A program made the position numbers and the translations under genes. This document shows, piece by piece, positions 33,901-45,880 of a stretch of 64,000 nucleotides of DNA. A model generated the notes under the pieces. It searched no databases. It worked only from the letters and a program-made list of their open reading frames with translations, and was not told the origin of the DNA. How positions within the stretch are numbered: the first letter of the stretch is position 1; each line of letters opens with the position of its first letter. Source of the DNA: Salvelinus alpinus (lineage: Eukaryota; Chordata; Actinopteri; Salmoniformes; Salmonidae); contig NC_092120.1 of the NCBI RefSeq assembly GCF_045679555.1, forward strand, positions 10,032,305 to 10,096,304, read 5' to 3'.

Positions 33901-34719
33901 ACTCAGTGACTTCCTGTTCCCCAGCTGTTCATCTTCCGGGCCATCAAGGCCGAGGGCGTAGACTTCACCCAGTGTGTGACCCATGGCAGCTTCAAAGAGC
34001 GATGGCAGGAGACAGTCTACAACATGTTCTACTTCGTCACTCTCTACGTGTTCCCCCTGCTGGTCATGAGCTTCTGCTACACACGCATCCTCATTGAGAT
34101 CAATCAGCAACTCCACAGGAACAAAGGTACAAGCTAGCTATTCCAATCTGGCAACCATAATACTTGCATGGCCAAAATGGCAACCTCAGTAGGCCTATAT
34201 GCTGTTCCAACATTAATTATACATTGACAATGTTTAGGAGAGATATGATAGCTACATTAGCTTTAGGAAGCTACTAACCAGTGCCATACTTTTCCAGCTG
34301 GTGAGTCCTGCCTGAGACGCAGTGGCACAGACATGATCCCCAAAGCACGAATGAAGACTCTAAAGATGACCATCATCATTGTGATGTCCTTTGTGGTCTG
34401 CTGGACGCCCTACTACCTCCTGGGTATCTGGTACTGGTTCCAGCCGGAGATGCTGCAGGTCACGCCTGAATACATCCACCACGCCCTGTTTGTCTTCGGC
34501 AACCTGAACACATGTTTTGACCCGGTCATCTATGGCTTCTACATGCCCTCGTTCCGGGCCGACCTGGCCATGTGCTGGTGCTATAGAAGAAGGGACATTA
34601 ATATGTCGCCCAGGTCTCTGGACCGCCTGTCCGCCCACCAGGGCCCCCACAGCGGAGAGCAGGACTCTGACGCCCCCGGTGTGGAACAGACCAAAGAGAC
34701 TGGAGGTGACGGTAGATGA
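30911..34719 (+). CDS. gnrhr2: Gonadotropin-releasing hormone receptor (tailed, non-mammalian type)
   Basis: A class A G-protein-coupled receptor for GnRH, expected in the plasma membrane of pituitary or brain cells and coupled mainly to Gq. Exons: 30911-31447, 33925-34126 and 34298-34719, joining in phase to 386 codons; the three-exon layout is that of GnRH receptors. Visible features: N-glycosylation sites near the N-terminus (NLS, NMS); TM1 about residues 50-70; LAAADLMM with Asp in TM2; MCKMLCFLK with the TM3 disulphide Cys; SLDRHHAI as the DRY-type motif; CVTHG in loop 2; VCWTPYYLLGIWYWF in TM6; and DPVIYGF in TM7, where Asp replaces the usual Asn, the known GnRH receptor signature. A cytoplasmic tail of about 60 residues separates it from tailless mammalian type I receptors. 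An acceptor-like CCAACCCAG precedes the ATG, suggesting a noncoding first exon. Which fish paralogue this is cannot be settled here. Confidence 0.93.
31448..33924 (+). other. GnRH receptor intron 1
   Basis: GT-AG intron of 2.5 kb. It holds an old interspersed repeat at about 31625-31990, including a 39-base tandem duplicate at 31843-31922 (the phrase 'gatgggcagagactctgctg' twice), a CACACA run near 32140 and poly(G) at 32942-32955. No exon seen. Confidence 0.6.
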
Positions 34720-35703
34720 CTGGCGCTGACAGTAAGTACATCTGTAAGGTTGGAGGGCTGAGAGAGAGCAGACCTGGAAATGAGCGCTACTAAGGAGTAT
34801 GTAGACCGACCTACTTATTCTGTGAGGTGAAGACAGTGACATGCTAAACAGCACCACCAAAATGTCTCCCCTCTGATTGTACGCCCATCTTTGACATTTT
34901 GAGGACATTGTTGAAGCATGGGAGGAGGCACTTGAGTTAGGGGTCAAGCCCAACCTGAGATGAAAGGGATAGATGGATAAAGAGACAAAACTATCTTGGA
35001 AGCCAAGGGTTGAAGGGTTCAAATCCTTCAGGATTACCTTACCCAGAAAATACATGTTTTCTGGGCCTAATCTTCAGCGTTAAGCACCATGGCTAAGGCA
35101 GTTCAGAGGTAGACTTGGGAGCCACCCTGATCTTGTGAGCTTACATAAATGGTTCGTTGTATCCAAGAGGTCCAGAGGGAGGCAGAACAGAACCAACTGG
35201 GCTGCAACACGTTTCTGCCAACGTTGGATATCCAGATATACAGCAACAGTTAAGCACATGCCATTCTATTTCAATTACTATAAAATGGAAAGGCAAACTC
35301 ATGTTAAGCGCCGTTCCACAACCCTCTACGAACCATTCAAACCCTTTCTGTCCCCTGATATATACACCATGCTGCTTACAGTATGTCACACACTGCCTGC
35401 TGTCTGCCTACAGGTTGCTTTTCCATGCAACACTGTGTCCTTACAATGCCAGGCTGCATGAGATCATCTCCATAGCCACACATCACTATACAGAACTGTC
35501 AAATTACAAAACAAATTACAAATGCAGTAGGTGGTACAATAAAATGGTTGGCCGTTTCCCTCAGAAGACAAACAGTCCAGAGAACTGTCACATTCAGTGC
35601 ATGTCATGGAGAACAACATAATCTGTACTGTACTTATTATTCATGCATTCACTTCAGCCATTCAGGCTTGAAAACCAAAGCACAACTACAGTATACTATA
35701 ATA
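34720..35703 (+). other. 3' flank of GnRH receptor
   Basis: Should include the receptor 3' UTR. No decisive polyadenylation site and no further gene recognised. Confidence 0.45.
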
Positions 35704-36497
35704 CACTGAGTGTACAAAATATTAGGAACACCTTCCTAATATTGAGTTGCCCACCCTTTTGTTCTCAGAACAGCCTCAATTCGTTGGGGCATAAACTCTA
35801 CAAGGTTTCAAAAGTGTTCCACAGGGATGCTGGCCAATGTTGACTCCAATGCTTCCCACAGTTGTGTTAAGTTGGCTGATGGTGGATCTCTACTCCGAAG
35901 AGAAAAAATCCACTCGCAGATGGATACCCTGCTGTCATGAAGGGATGCACCGGATTGGCAATGATGTTCAGATATCCTGTGGCATTCAAAAGTCACTCCA
36001 GTTTTATCAAGGGACCCAATGTGTGCCATGAAAACATGACTAACTGTAGCCTGTCTGTTGCTGCTCTACACAATTTGTGTCAGCCTCCTCTGTCCTCTTT
36101 CATCAATGACCCTGTTTCAACCACTGGCCTGCCGATGGCTGGATGTCCTTTGGGTGGTGGACCATTCTTGATACACAGAGAGAAACTGTTGAGCGTGAAA
36201 AACCCAGCAGTGTTGCAGTTCTTGACACACTCAAACTGGTGCTCCCGGCACCTACTACCACGTTCAAAGGCACTTAAATATTTTCCCTTGCCCATTCACC
36301 GTCTGAATGGCACACATACACAATCCATGTCTCAGTTGTCTTAAGGCTTAAAAATCATTATTTAACCTATCTCTTCCCCTTCATTGACACTGGTTGAAGT
36401 AGATTTAACAGGTGACATCAATAAGGGATCATATCTTTCACCTTGATTCACCTGGTCAGTCTATGTCATGGAAAGAGCAGTGTTTGTACACTCGGTG
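35704..36497. mobile_element. Tc1/mariner-type element with decayed interior
   Basis: Ends CACTGAGTGTACAAAATATT and, complemented on the right, CACCGAGTGTACAAAC, each with TA outside. Both strands contain only short frames. The element is typical in size (794 bp) of internally deleted Tc1-like repeats. Confidence 0.82.
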
Positions 36498-36885
36498 TAT
36501 ATGGCAGCAGAGTGCAGACATGTGGAATCCATAATGCATCAAGCCCATTAATCTTACCATTGTGCTAAAGGGCCAAGAAGATACTTGTTAGTAGGGTCAC
36601 AAGTAGTGGGCTAAACTATAGTCATTACGCTATACAAATCAATTCTCCTGATCATTCTCCTGTAGCTACAGTATGCTCTGAGGCTTGAGGCAGCCAGATT
36701 GATAGTCATGTAAGAAGAATATCATGGGATGTCTGTCCTGGGGGTATACACTATACACATACTGTATGCTCACCTTCTTATGGAATGTTCCGAATATCAT
36801 ATACTCAGAGTTATGAATTCACTTGGGGGTTGTTCCATCCCAACCAAAATCGGTATGTTCCTAAGCCGGTAAGAGTTCTCATAAA
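36498..36885. other. Intergenic, nothing recognised
   Basis: Short gap between a Tc1-like element and a LINE. No feature seen. Confidence 0.5.
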
Positions 36886-37853
36886 GGGAGAGTATGCAAC
36901 AACCTCTCCCTCAATGTGAGCAAGACAAAAGAGCTGATCGTGGACTACAGGAAAAGGAGGGGCGAACACACCCCCATTCACATTGACTGGGCTCTAGTGG
37001 AACAGGTCGAGAGTTTCAAGTTCCTTGGTGTCCACATCACCAACAAACTATCATGGTCCAAACACACCAAGACAGTCGTGAAGAGGGCACAACTAAATGT
37101 TTTCCCACTCAGGAGACTGAAAAGATTTGGCATGGGTCCCAAGATCCTCAAAAAGTTCTACAGCTGCACCATCGAGAGCATCCTGACCAGTTGCATCACC
37201 GCCTAGTATGGAAACTGCTCGGCATCCGACCGTAAGGCGCTACAGAGGGTAGTGCATACGGCCCAGTACATCACTGGGGCCAAGTTTCCTGCCATCCAGG
37301 ACCTATATACTAGGCGCTGTCAGAGGAAGGCCCTTAAAATTGTCAAAGACTCCAGTCACCCAAGTCATAGACTGTTCTCTCTGCTACCGCACGGCAAGTG
37401 GTACCAGAGTGCCAAGTCTAGGTCCAAATGGCTCCTTAACAGCTTCTACCCCCAAGCTATAAGACAACTGAACAATTAATCACATGGCCACCCGGACTAT
37501 TAACATTGACCCCCCCCCCCCCCCCCCCCCCTCCCATTGGCACACTGCTGCTACTCGCTGTTAACTATTTATGCATTGTCACTTTACCCCTATCTACATG
37601 AACAAATTACCTCGACTAACCTGTACCCCCACACATTGACTCGGTACCCCCTGTCTATAGCCCCGTTATTGTTATTTTGTGTTACTTTTTATTCGATTTT
37701 TTACTTTAGTTTATTTAGTATATATTTTCTTAACTCTGTTTCTTGAACTGCATTGTTGGTTAAGGGCTTGTAAGTAAGCATTTCACGGTAAGGTCTACAC
37801 CTGTATTCGGCGCATGTAACAAAGGAAATTAGATTTGATTTGACTTGAACCTT
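36886..37853 (+). mobile_element. LINE 3' end (RT C-terminal region)
   Basis: Encodes the end of a reverse-transcriptase protein: LSLNVSKTKELIVDYRKRRG, then ESFKFLGVHIT, then CTIESILTSCITA followed by a stop codon (TAG at about 37204 where a Trp codon is expected), then LQRVVHTAQYITGAKFPAIQ, ending at 37479. The 3' UTR includes a 22-base poly(C) run and ends in 'gatttgatttga'. It is 5'-truncated. The copy at 46890-48098 is the same family with an intact frame. Confidence 0.85.
37510..37531. repeat. Poly(C) run
   Basis: Homopolymer of 22 C in the LINE 3' UTR just after the stop codon. Confidence 0.9.
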
Positions 37854-39163
37854 GTGGGGGAAAACAGACATTTGCCAAATTATTCAAAAAAAGACAATTA
37901 TGCATAATTGTTTTTACCCACTTCAAGTACCAGACGTTGTTTATGAAGCAGGGTAGCAAGATAAAGCAAGATAACAAGGTATGGAAATGAATTTAGAATC
38001 AATACACACTGTAAAGCATTGGAATTATTGGACTGTTCAGTGTACAATATTTGCTGTTTACTGTTGTTCGGAATTCACAGGGTTATAAAGTAACAGGGTT
38101 GACAATAACAGGGTTGACAATAACAGGGTTGATGAGTTCATCTTAAAATCAGCCACAAATCCCCTTGGGAATGGAAGCTTGTTCTGTGTGTTCAACAGGG
38201 AGTGGCAACTGAATGCAAGCAAACAATTAAATAAAAACATTTGTTTAAACATTTCTAGCCTTTCTGTCCATGGGTAACAGAGTTGACGTGTTATACTCGA
38301 CCCACTCAGTTTCCCACCACAGAACACCAGAAAATGCCCACCAGCTCACCTTCCTTTACGCCGATTTGACTATTAATGTACAATGTTTATTAATTTTTAT
38401 ATTGAAAAAGGAATCGTTTCACTATATTAAAACGAGAATTCAGTTCACGTAACAGGATTGACCTTAAAATGAGGGACATACATAAATAATCATCTTCAGG
38501 AATGACTTTGTCAAAGCAACAAAATAACTAGGGCTTTACTATGATGGTGAAAACATGGAGAAGTTAGGTGTTAAGTGGGTTTAAATCTTCCATAAGTCAC
38601 AGAAGTTGCACATCTATTGAATGCTCCATATGGTCTATATTAATGAATCGTATCATGAATAATCACTGTGAAAATAGAGTTTGAGAGAGATAAAGGAAGA
38701 GATGGAGGAGGAGGAAACCAGTGTCAATTAGAAATCAATGAATCTATCATAGCTGCCAGTGTTAGTGACATGTGGGGGTAACAACCATCCTGTGGTCCAT
38801 GGAGGCAGAATAGGTGTGCTGAGCTGACAGGGTTTAGTTAAACAGGAACAGAACAGCCCTCTTATCTACTGGTAGGTCTCTATAATGGCTCCCCATGCAG
38901 TTCAAAGAGCCATACTTATCCTGCTTCATTCACACGCATACACGTTCACACAGTGCTGACATCAGGATGAGGCTGCTCATTAAAAAGGGCAGGTGGTGAG
39001 TGGGTGCATGTGCTTTTTGTTGTCTCTTGATTATTATATTCCAAGAAGGGAAGAGAGCACCAGGCTCAAGGGATGTGTTGAGGAATTCTCCCAGAGGCTT
39101 GGAAGACTGTCCTGGAAGACCGGAATATGAAATGCCTCCTTCCCAGCTAGTTATGGTTAAAAA
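37854..39163. other. Intergenic; short tandem near 38088-38133
   Basis: Three copies of a unit of about 16 bases (AACAGGGTTGACAAT) stand at 38092-38133, with related words near 38275. No gene seen. Confidence 0.5.
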
Positions 39164-39443
39164 CCCACTGGGCACAGACATCATTTCAACGTCCAGTTTT
39201 GATTTGTAACGTGAATTCAATGTGAAACGTGTTGTAACGTGAATTCAATGTGAAATCAACAAAAAATGTCACAATATCATTGGATTTAGGTTCAAAGTTT
39301 GGTGAAAAAAATACAAATTTCCCTTTTGTTGATGACTTTTTGCAAATCTAGTTTTCCACGTTGATTCAACGTCATCACATTGAATGTTTTTGATGAAATG
39401 ACGTGGAAACAACGTTGATTCAACACGTTTTTTGCCCGGTGGG
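39164..39443. mobile_element. MITE-like inverted-repeat element, 280 bp
   Basis: Ends CCCACTGGGC and GCCCGGTGGG are complementary with one mismatch. Inside, 'caacgtcca'/'acgttgattcaac' words recur in both orientations, so much of the element folds back. No coding frame. Same family as 27165-29036. Confidence 0.8.
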
Positions 39444-40337
39444 AAGTGAGAACATGAATGTGTGAACATGGAGATGAAAGGAATCATTACTGCATGCGTG
39501 AGAAGGATTCATCATACCGTCTGACATACATAAAAAATATGTGCTAAGATCTTTCATAGGAAGAATACTATCTCATTTCATAATTTCCATACTACTATCT
39601 AAAACAAAATGGTAACAAAAAGTGTAGGTGTGAGTGCAGACTATATCCCAATCATGCACTGTGCATACAGTAAGGAAGAGATTGACAGCAGTCTTGCACT
39701 TACAAACTAGAAAAGTGCACTGTCTGCCATTGGAGGAGGTTGTAGGAACAACATGTACATTCAGAATACTTGCTGTTGTGTTTGATTGATACTCGGTGTC
39801 AGCTGAAGAAGGCAGAGTGTGGAAGGCCAAGCTGTGCTTTAGAAGAAACAGACTCTCACAACACCCTGCCGAGTGATTAGATGCAAGGATTCACATTAGG
39901 AAAATAACAATGATGCATTACATTAGTGCACGCACGCACGCACACACACACACTCCTCCTTGATAATTAAGCTGTCACCAGTACCATCAAAGTTTCTCCC
40001 CAGCCGAGTGCTGAAGCGCATAGCACGTAAACATAGTCAGTCCAACAGTCCTTCTTCAAATGTTTTGAACACTTGAATGCTTTCATTCCTTTTAAATTAG
40101 CTACACAGGGAATATCCTGGAGAGTGGAAGTGGATAAACAATGTTTGACGCTAACAAGGACACTCCAAAGGTGAGTGTTTTGTCAGTGTGCAATCTTCCT
40201 GGTTGAAAGGTAGATGAGAGATATGAATCTCTGGCAGTTTAAGAGGGCTATTTTGAGGCAAGGCATGACAATGGGCAGAGCACACACATACACAGACACA
40301 CAGAGGGAACTGTCCTTCAGCACGTGGTGTGGAAAAC
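39444..40337. other. Intergenic, nothing recognised
   Basis: A CGCA/CA run lies at 39930-39952. No gene found. Confidence 0.45.
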
Positions 40338-40655
40338 AGAGAACACTGAAGGTAAATCATTGGCATAATGATTTGAGTGTGTGGAATAGATTTGTAGTTG
40401 TAAACACAATTTACGAGTGTGTAACTGATGAGTTGTGAACATTAAATAATCATCTGTAGTTGTAAGCACATTCTCAAACGTGTAACTGATGAGTTTGTAG
40501 TTCTAGTTCTAATATTTGCGAGCATTAATTGCCTTGGATTAATTGCATCTGTACACCTGCGCATGTCAATTTCCCGCACTCAGACTTTTGGCAGTGCTTT
40601 AGCGCCCTACCAAAGACAGTGGTTTTGAAACTCTGTGGCCCTACCGGGACAGATG

Positions 40656-42971
40656 CGTGCGTGCTTCTAGGCAGAGTTGCAAAGAAAAAGCCATATCTCA
40701 GACTGACCAATAAAAAGAAAAAGATTAAGATGGGCAGAAGAACACAGACACTCGACAGAGGAACTCTGCCTAGAAGGCCAGCATCACGGAGTCACCTCTT
40801 CACTGTTGACATTGAGACTGGTGTTTTGCAGGTACTATTTAATGAAGCTGCCAGTTGAGGACTTGTGAGGCGTCTGTTTCTCAAACTAGACACTCTAATG
40901 TACTTGTCCTCTTGCTCAGTTGTGCCCCAGGGCCTCCCACTCCTCTTTCTATTCTGGTTAGAGACAGTTTGCGCTGTTCTGTGAAGGAAGTAGTACACAG
41001 CGTTGTACCAGATCTTCAGTTTCTTGGCAATTTCTCGCATGGAATAGCCTTTATTTCTCAGAACAAGAATAGACTGATGAGTTTCAGAGCAAAGTTATTT
41101 GTTTTTGGCCATTTTGAGCCTGTAATCAAACCCACAAATGCTGATGCTCCAGATACTCAACTAGTCTAAAGAAAGCCAGGTTTATTTCTTTTTAATCAGA
41201 ACAACAGTTTTCAGCTGTGCTAACATAATTGCAAAAGGGTTTTCCAATGATCAATTAGCCTTTTAAAATGATAAACTTGGACTAGCTAACACAACGTGCC
41301 ATTGGAACACAGGAGTGCTCTACTTTCCGGCTACCGGGATAAATCAAATAAATAAACTTCAGTTAGTGCTAAATACGGCTGCTAGAATCCTGACTAGAAC
41401 CAAAAAATGTGATCATATTACTCCAGTGCTAGCCTCCCTACACTGGCTTCCTGTTAAGGCAAGGGCTGATTTCAAGGTTTTACTGCTAACCTACAAAGCA
41501 TTACATGGGCTTGCTCCTACCTATCTTTCCGATTTGGTCCTGCCGTACATACCTACATGTACGCTACGGTCACAAGACGCAGGCCTCCTAATTTTCCCTA
41601 GAATTTCGAAGCAAACAGCTGGAGGCAGGGCTTTCTCCTATAGATCTCCACTTTTATGGAATGGTCTGCCTACCCATGTGAGAGACGCAGACTCGGTCTC
41701 AGCCTTTAAGTCTTTATTGAAGACGAATCTCTTCAGTAGGTCCTATGATTGAGTGTAGTCTGGCCCAGGAGTGTGAAGGTGAACGGAAAGGCTCTGGAGC
41801 AACAAACCGCCCTTGCTGTCTCTGCCTGGCCAGTTCCCCTCTCTCCACTGGGATTCTCTGCCTCTAACCCTATTACAGTGGCTGACTCACTGGCTTACTG
41901 GTGCTCTTCCATGCCGTCCCTAGGAGGGGTGCGTCACTTGAGTGGATTGAGTCACTGACGTGGTCTTCCTGTCTGGTTTGGCGCCCCCCTTTGGGTTGTG
42001 CCGTGGCGGAGATCTTGTGGGCTATACTCGGCCTTGTCTCAGGATGGTAAGTTGGTGGTTGAAGATATCCCTCTAGTGGTGTGGGGGCTGTGCTTTGGCA
42101 AAGTGGGTGGGGTTATATCCTGCCTGTTTGGCCCTGTCCGGGGGTATCATCGGACAGGGCCACAGTGTCTCCTGACCCCTCCTGTCTCAGCCACCAGCAT
42201 TTATGCTGCAGTAGTTTATGTGTCGGGGGGCTAGGGTCAGTCTGTTATATCTGGAGTATTTCTCCTGTCTTATCCGGGGTCCTGTGTGAATTTAAGTATG
42301 CTCTCCCTAATTCTCTCTTTCTTTCTTTCTTTCTCTCTCTCGGAGGACCTGAGCCCTAGGACCATGCCTCAGGACTACCTGGCATGATGACTCCTTGTTG
42401 TCCCCAGTCCACCTGGCCGTGCTGCATCTCCAGTTTCAACTGTTCTGCCTGCGGCTATGGAACCCTGACCTGTTCACTGTGATTACTATTATTTGACCAT
42501 GCTGGTCATTTATGAACATTTGAACATCTTGGCCATGTTCTGTTATAATCTCCACCCGGCACAGCCAGAAGAGAACTGGCCACCCCTCATAGCCTGGTTC
42601 CTCTCTAGGTTTCTTCCTAGGTTTTGGCCTTTCTAGGGAGTTTTTCCTAGCCACCGTGCTTCTACACCTGCATTGCTTGCTGTTTGGGGTTTTAGGCTGG
42701 GTTTCTGTACAGCACTTTGATATATCAGCTGATGTAAGAAGGGCTATATAAATACATTTGATTTGATGGTTGCTGATAATGGGCCTCTGTACGCCTATGT
42801 AGATATTCCATAAAAAATCAGTCGTTTCCAGCTACAAAGGTCATCTACAACATTAACAATGTCTACACTGTTTTTCTGATCAATTTGATGTTATTTTAAT
42901 GGACAGAAAATGTGCTTTTCTTTCAAAATCAAGGACATTTCTAAGTGAGCCCAAACCTTTGAATGGTGGTG
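40656..42971 (-). mobile_element. Tc1-like transposon, left end lost, split by a LINE
   Basis: The minus strand encodes a Tc1 transposase N-terminal half in broken frames (MREIAKKLKIWYNAVYYFLH at about 41040; SSLRNRRLTSPQLAASLN near 40880). The right terminus ends at 42971 next to TA and matches the termini of the element at 17850-18470. The left terminus is missing. Positions 41318-42765 are a LINE inserted into it. Confidence 0.82.
41318..42765 (+). mobile_element. LINE 3' end (L2-type), nested in Tc1
   Basis: Encodes the RT C-terminal region typical of L2-like LINEs: LVLNTAARILTRTKK, then LHWLPVKARADFKVLLLTYK, ALHGLAPTYLSDLV and FSYRSPLLWNGLP, stopping at about 41750. A 1-kb 3' UTR ends in 'aatacatttgatttgatg'. 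Comparison with the related Tc1 copy at 17850-18470 shows where Tc1 sequence stops (after GGAGTG) and resumes (ATGGTTGCTG), so the boundaries are precise. Confidence 0.87.
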
Positions 42972-43077
42972 TATGTTCAGCTTCACACATGCCACTTGAT
43001 TGGGAACTATTATTGTTGGCTTGCATAGCATTTTATGTGTATTTGTGTAGTAATATTTATCCTACCTTCCTGTGCAG

Positions 43078-43439
43078 TGGCTGAGGTTAATGATAGGCTA
43101 CTGGAGGGCCACCACAAGCTGATGAACCTGGAGTGCTCATGGAATGACCTCATGTATGATCAGTACCACATGGGCAGCAAGAACACGCACAACATGAACC
43201 TCATTCCAAACTACTTTGGCAAGATGGAGGGCCTGTCGGACGACCTGGTCAAGCAACTGTGGATAGTGCTGCAGTGCGCCATGGGCAAGGCTTCCCAAAC
43301 CATTACAACACCTTGACAGGGTCTTCAAGCCCTACCACAAAACTGTGTCCGTGAGGGTGCAGGAACTGACTACAGAGGACCTGACGGCCAAAAAGGTTGT
43401 GTACCGCCTCACCTGGGTCCTCAATTCATATTTACAAAA
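43078..43439 (+). pseudogene. exoc3: Exocyst complex component 3 gene fragment, fused exons
   Basis: EXOC3 (Sec6) is a subunit of the exocyst, which tethers secretory vesicles at the plasma membrane. The fragment starts after an acceptor-like CCTGTGCAG, reads HHKLMNLECSWNDLMYDQY, then GLSDDLVKQLWIVLQCAM (about 43215-43285), and then changes frame to FPNHYNTL and VRVQELTTEDLTAKKV with LTWVLNSY, ending at a donor-like GTAAGT at 43440. In human EXOC3, as I recall it, these two blocks are about 100 residues apart; here they are joined with a frameshift. It is therefore a broken genomic piece with intron borders, not a full gene or a simple retrocopy. It lies inside the TIR element. An exoc3-like paralogue as source is possible. 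Confidence 0.75.
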
Positions 43440-43959
43440 GTAAGTCTGTACTGCGCTCTCTGTGACTCTTGTAGCATCAGTGATATCTAGGCACCAATCC
43501 AATCATACCTTTCTATTCTAATGTTTCTGACAGTGGCTGGAACTACATGCACAATAACACAATAATAACATTTGGTTTGGTGCCCAGATAAAAAAAGAAA
43601 AAAAAGATGATACATATCGTAATATTATTTTTGCGCTAGTTGGCTGTACCTACACCGAAACTTTTATATTTTCTCCCATATTTTTGTAAAATAGGGAGCA
43701 ACACTTGTTTTCAGAACTTTTATTTCCGTGACTGATCAAAACTCATTTTCTCATGGCTCTCTGCAGAAAACAATATGGTGAGCATTATGTTTGGAACGCA
43801 ATAAAATCCCAGTATCGAATTGCAATAAATATAGAATAGGAGAGTGGGGACACACAATTGTAAATGGTTTAGATAGGGTTTTACATTAATTAAAGGGCAG
43901 TACAGATTCACAAAATGCAGTTAATGTCAAAGCTGAACAAATAGATTTCTATCTTCAGT

Positions 43960-45880
43960 CGTGCTTCTACTAAGACTCCAGATCTAACTGGATGGCATTC
44001 TGTCAGTTGTTCGTTCTTAGCAGAACTCCTTTTCTAATGATTATGCTAGCTACTGTAGCTAACTATGGCTCCATAACTTTACCTAGTCAATTTCAGTCGC
44101 TAGCATCAGACTCCAACTCTAGTTACAAACTCTTAATAACAATGACTTGGACAATAGCTTCCAAAAACATTAAAAGGCATAAAAAAAGAATGCTACCTAG
44201 CCATAAAAGAAAGACATTTAAACTTAACAGCTGGGCTTCTTTGGTGGACATTGCGCAATCAGTCTCATCGTGGTTGGGGAAAAAGGAAACTGACCCCACC
44301 ACCTATTAGCCCTCTCTAAAATAAACACCACACATTCCACTATGTAACCCCACATAGTCCTACTCCAGACAAACAGTCTGAGAGGACATAACACTACCAC
44401 TCAACACCCCGTGCAACTGTCCTGCAGTAAATCCTTGCAATCCCAAGTACTTCTCTGCCGCTGCCACTACAACCTCTATTTTATGTGACTTTTGCCACAC
44501 AGTTAACAACCATGGCTATAAATGCTAAAAAGCCCACCTTACTGAAGCACATATTTTTCACTCTCTCTTGATCTCTGCCTACTCACAGGAATCCTCTCAG
44601 GTTCCCTCACCCTGTACCTATCTTCCTCTACTATTCTCTTCACTGCTTTGCCATATGATACTTTTTGTACTTCTCTAACCCTGGCAACCTCAAGCTGCCT
44701 TTCTCTCTCTGGACACCTCTGATCTATAAAACACCTGATCACTCCCACAACTTTCTCCACCGATACCACACATTCGTTTGTCTCATGCCCTCCTACACAC
44801 TGCTGCAATATGGCCATAACCTTGACACCTTAAACACCGTAATATATTCAGAACATAAACTCCCACGGGATAACTGACACTTCTTACCTTGACCTTATCT
44901 GGTAATGATTCTGCATCAAAACTCAGCATGACAGATAATGTCTTCTCAGTTTCCTCACCGGATCTACGTCTCATCAAGCGGCGGGCGTCAGACACCGGAA
45001 TCTTCAATTTCAACTGCTCCTCCTCAACACCTAACGCCACACCCGTTATCACTCCCCTCAATGGCGCCCTGCTCCGTAGAGCAAAGCATGTCACAACTCT
45101 TGTCCCTAATCTCGTAATCCAGAGCGCCCTCTCCCTCTGGGTGGAGGAAACACAGTAAATCATCACGAGTCCACTCAGAAGTTACCTTCACCATCTCAAC
45201 AATCCCCAACCTCTCCTCCACCCAACCTGACACCACATATGGATCAACCAAACAGCAACGATCCATTCTCTACAAATCTCACTCCAACTGGGCCAAAATC
45301 ATCTATATCATCCTTGGGATGAGGCCAGAACGCCACAGGTACTTCACCCTCACGCTCAACAAGTTCCATCTCTGAACTACTAGAGCACATTTCCTTGTTT
45401 TTGCACATGACGCCCACCGTCCTCACCTTACTACTTCCCTCTACACTCAAATTTTTCTCAGCAATCATCACTGCACCTGCCACCACCTTTAATTCATCTT
45501 CACTCTCGTCATGTTCCATTTCCTCCTCAAGCTCTTCCAAAAGTTGTGCGATCCTCCATTCCATATTCACTCAAAAAATATTCTGTCTCTTTTTTTCTTG
45601 TCCATCTTCTCCTTCACCAGATCTCTCAGAAGGCCTTTGCAATCCCCCACTCCATGTTTATTCATAAATGACTTCCTTCCTTATTTCCTTTTCCGCCATC
45701 TTCCACTAGCCTACTCACATCCAAGCGGCCTTGGCAGGTGGTTGCGTCAGACAACAAGGCCGATGCATGTGAGCTGTCACCAAACAACCAGTGTACTGGT
45801 CTATGAAAATCTCATCTGATTGGTTAGAAGAAACAGGTCCCCCCCTCCCAGAGCTCTAGCTCTATCTCTCCTTGCTTGCA
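43960..45880 (-). mobile_element. LINE 5' part with gag-like ORF1, decayed
   Basis: Minus-strand frames carry a LINE ORF1: an acidic leader (MNMEWRIAQLLEELEEEMEH at 45570), a middle region (MVKVTSEWTRDDLLCFLHPE near 45200), and CCHC-type knuckles (LRCLRCQGYGHIAAVCRR at about 44840; QQCVGGHETNECVV at about 44800). Several frameshifts break it. Sequence upstream to 45880 looks like the 5' UTR (it contains an 'aagatggcgg' start region). Reverse transcriptase is absent, so the copy is truncated at its 3' side. Confidence 0.75.

Noticed and set aside
34360-35055. A 231-codon frame opposite the last GnRH receptor exon
   Set aside because: Antisense shadow of a real coding exon, without family resemblance or splice signals.
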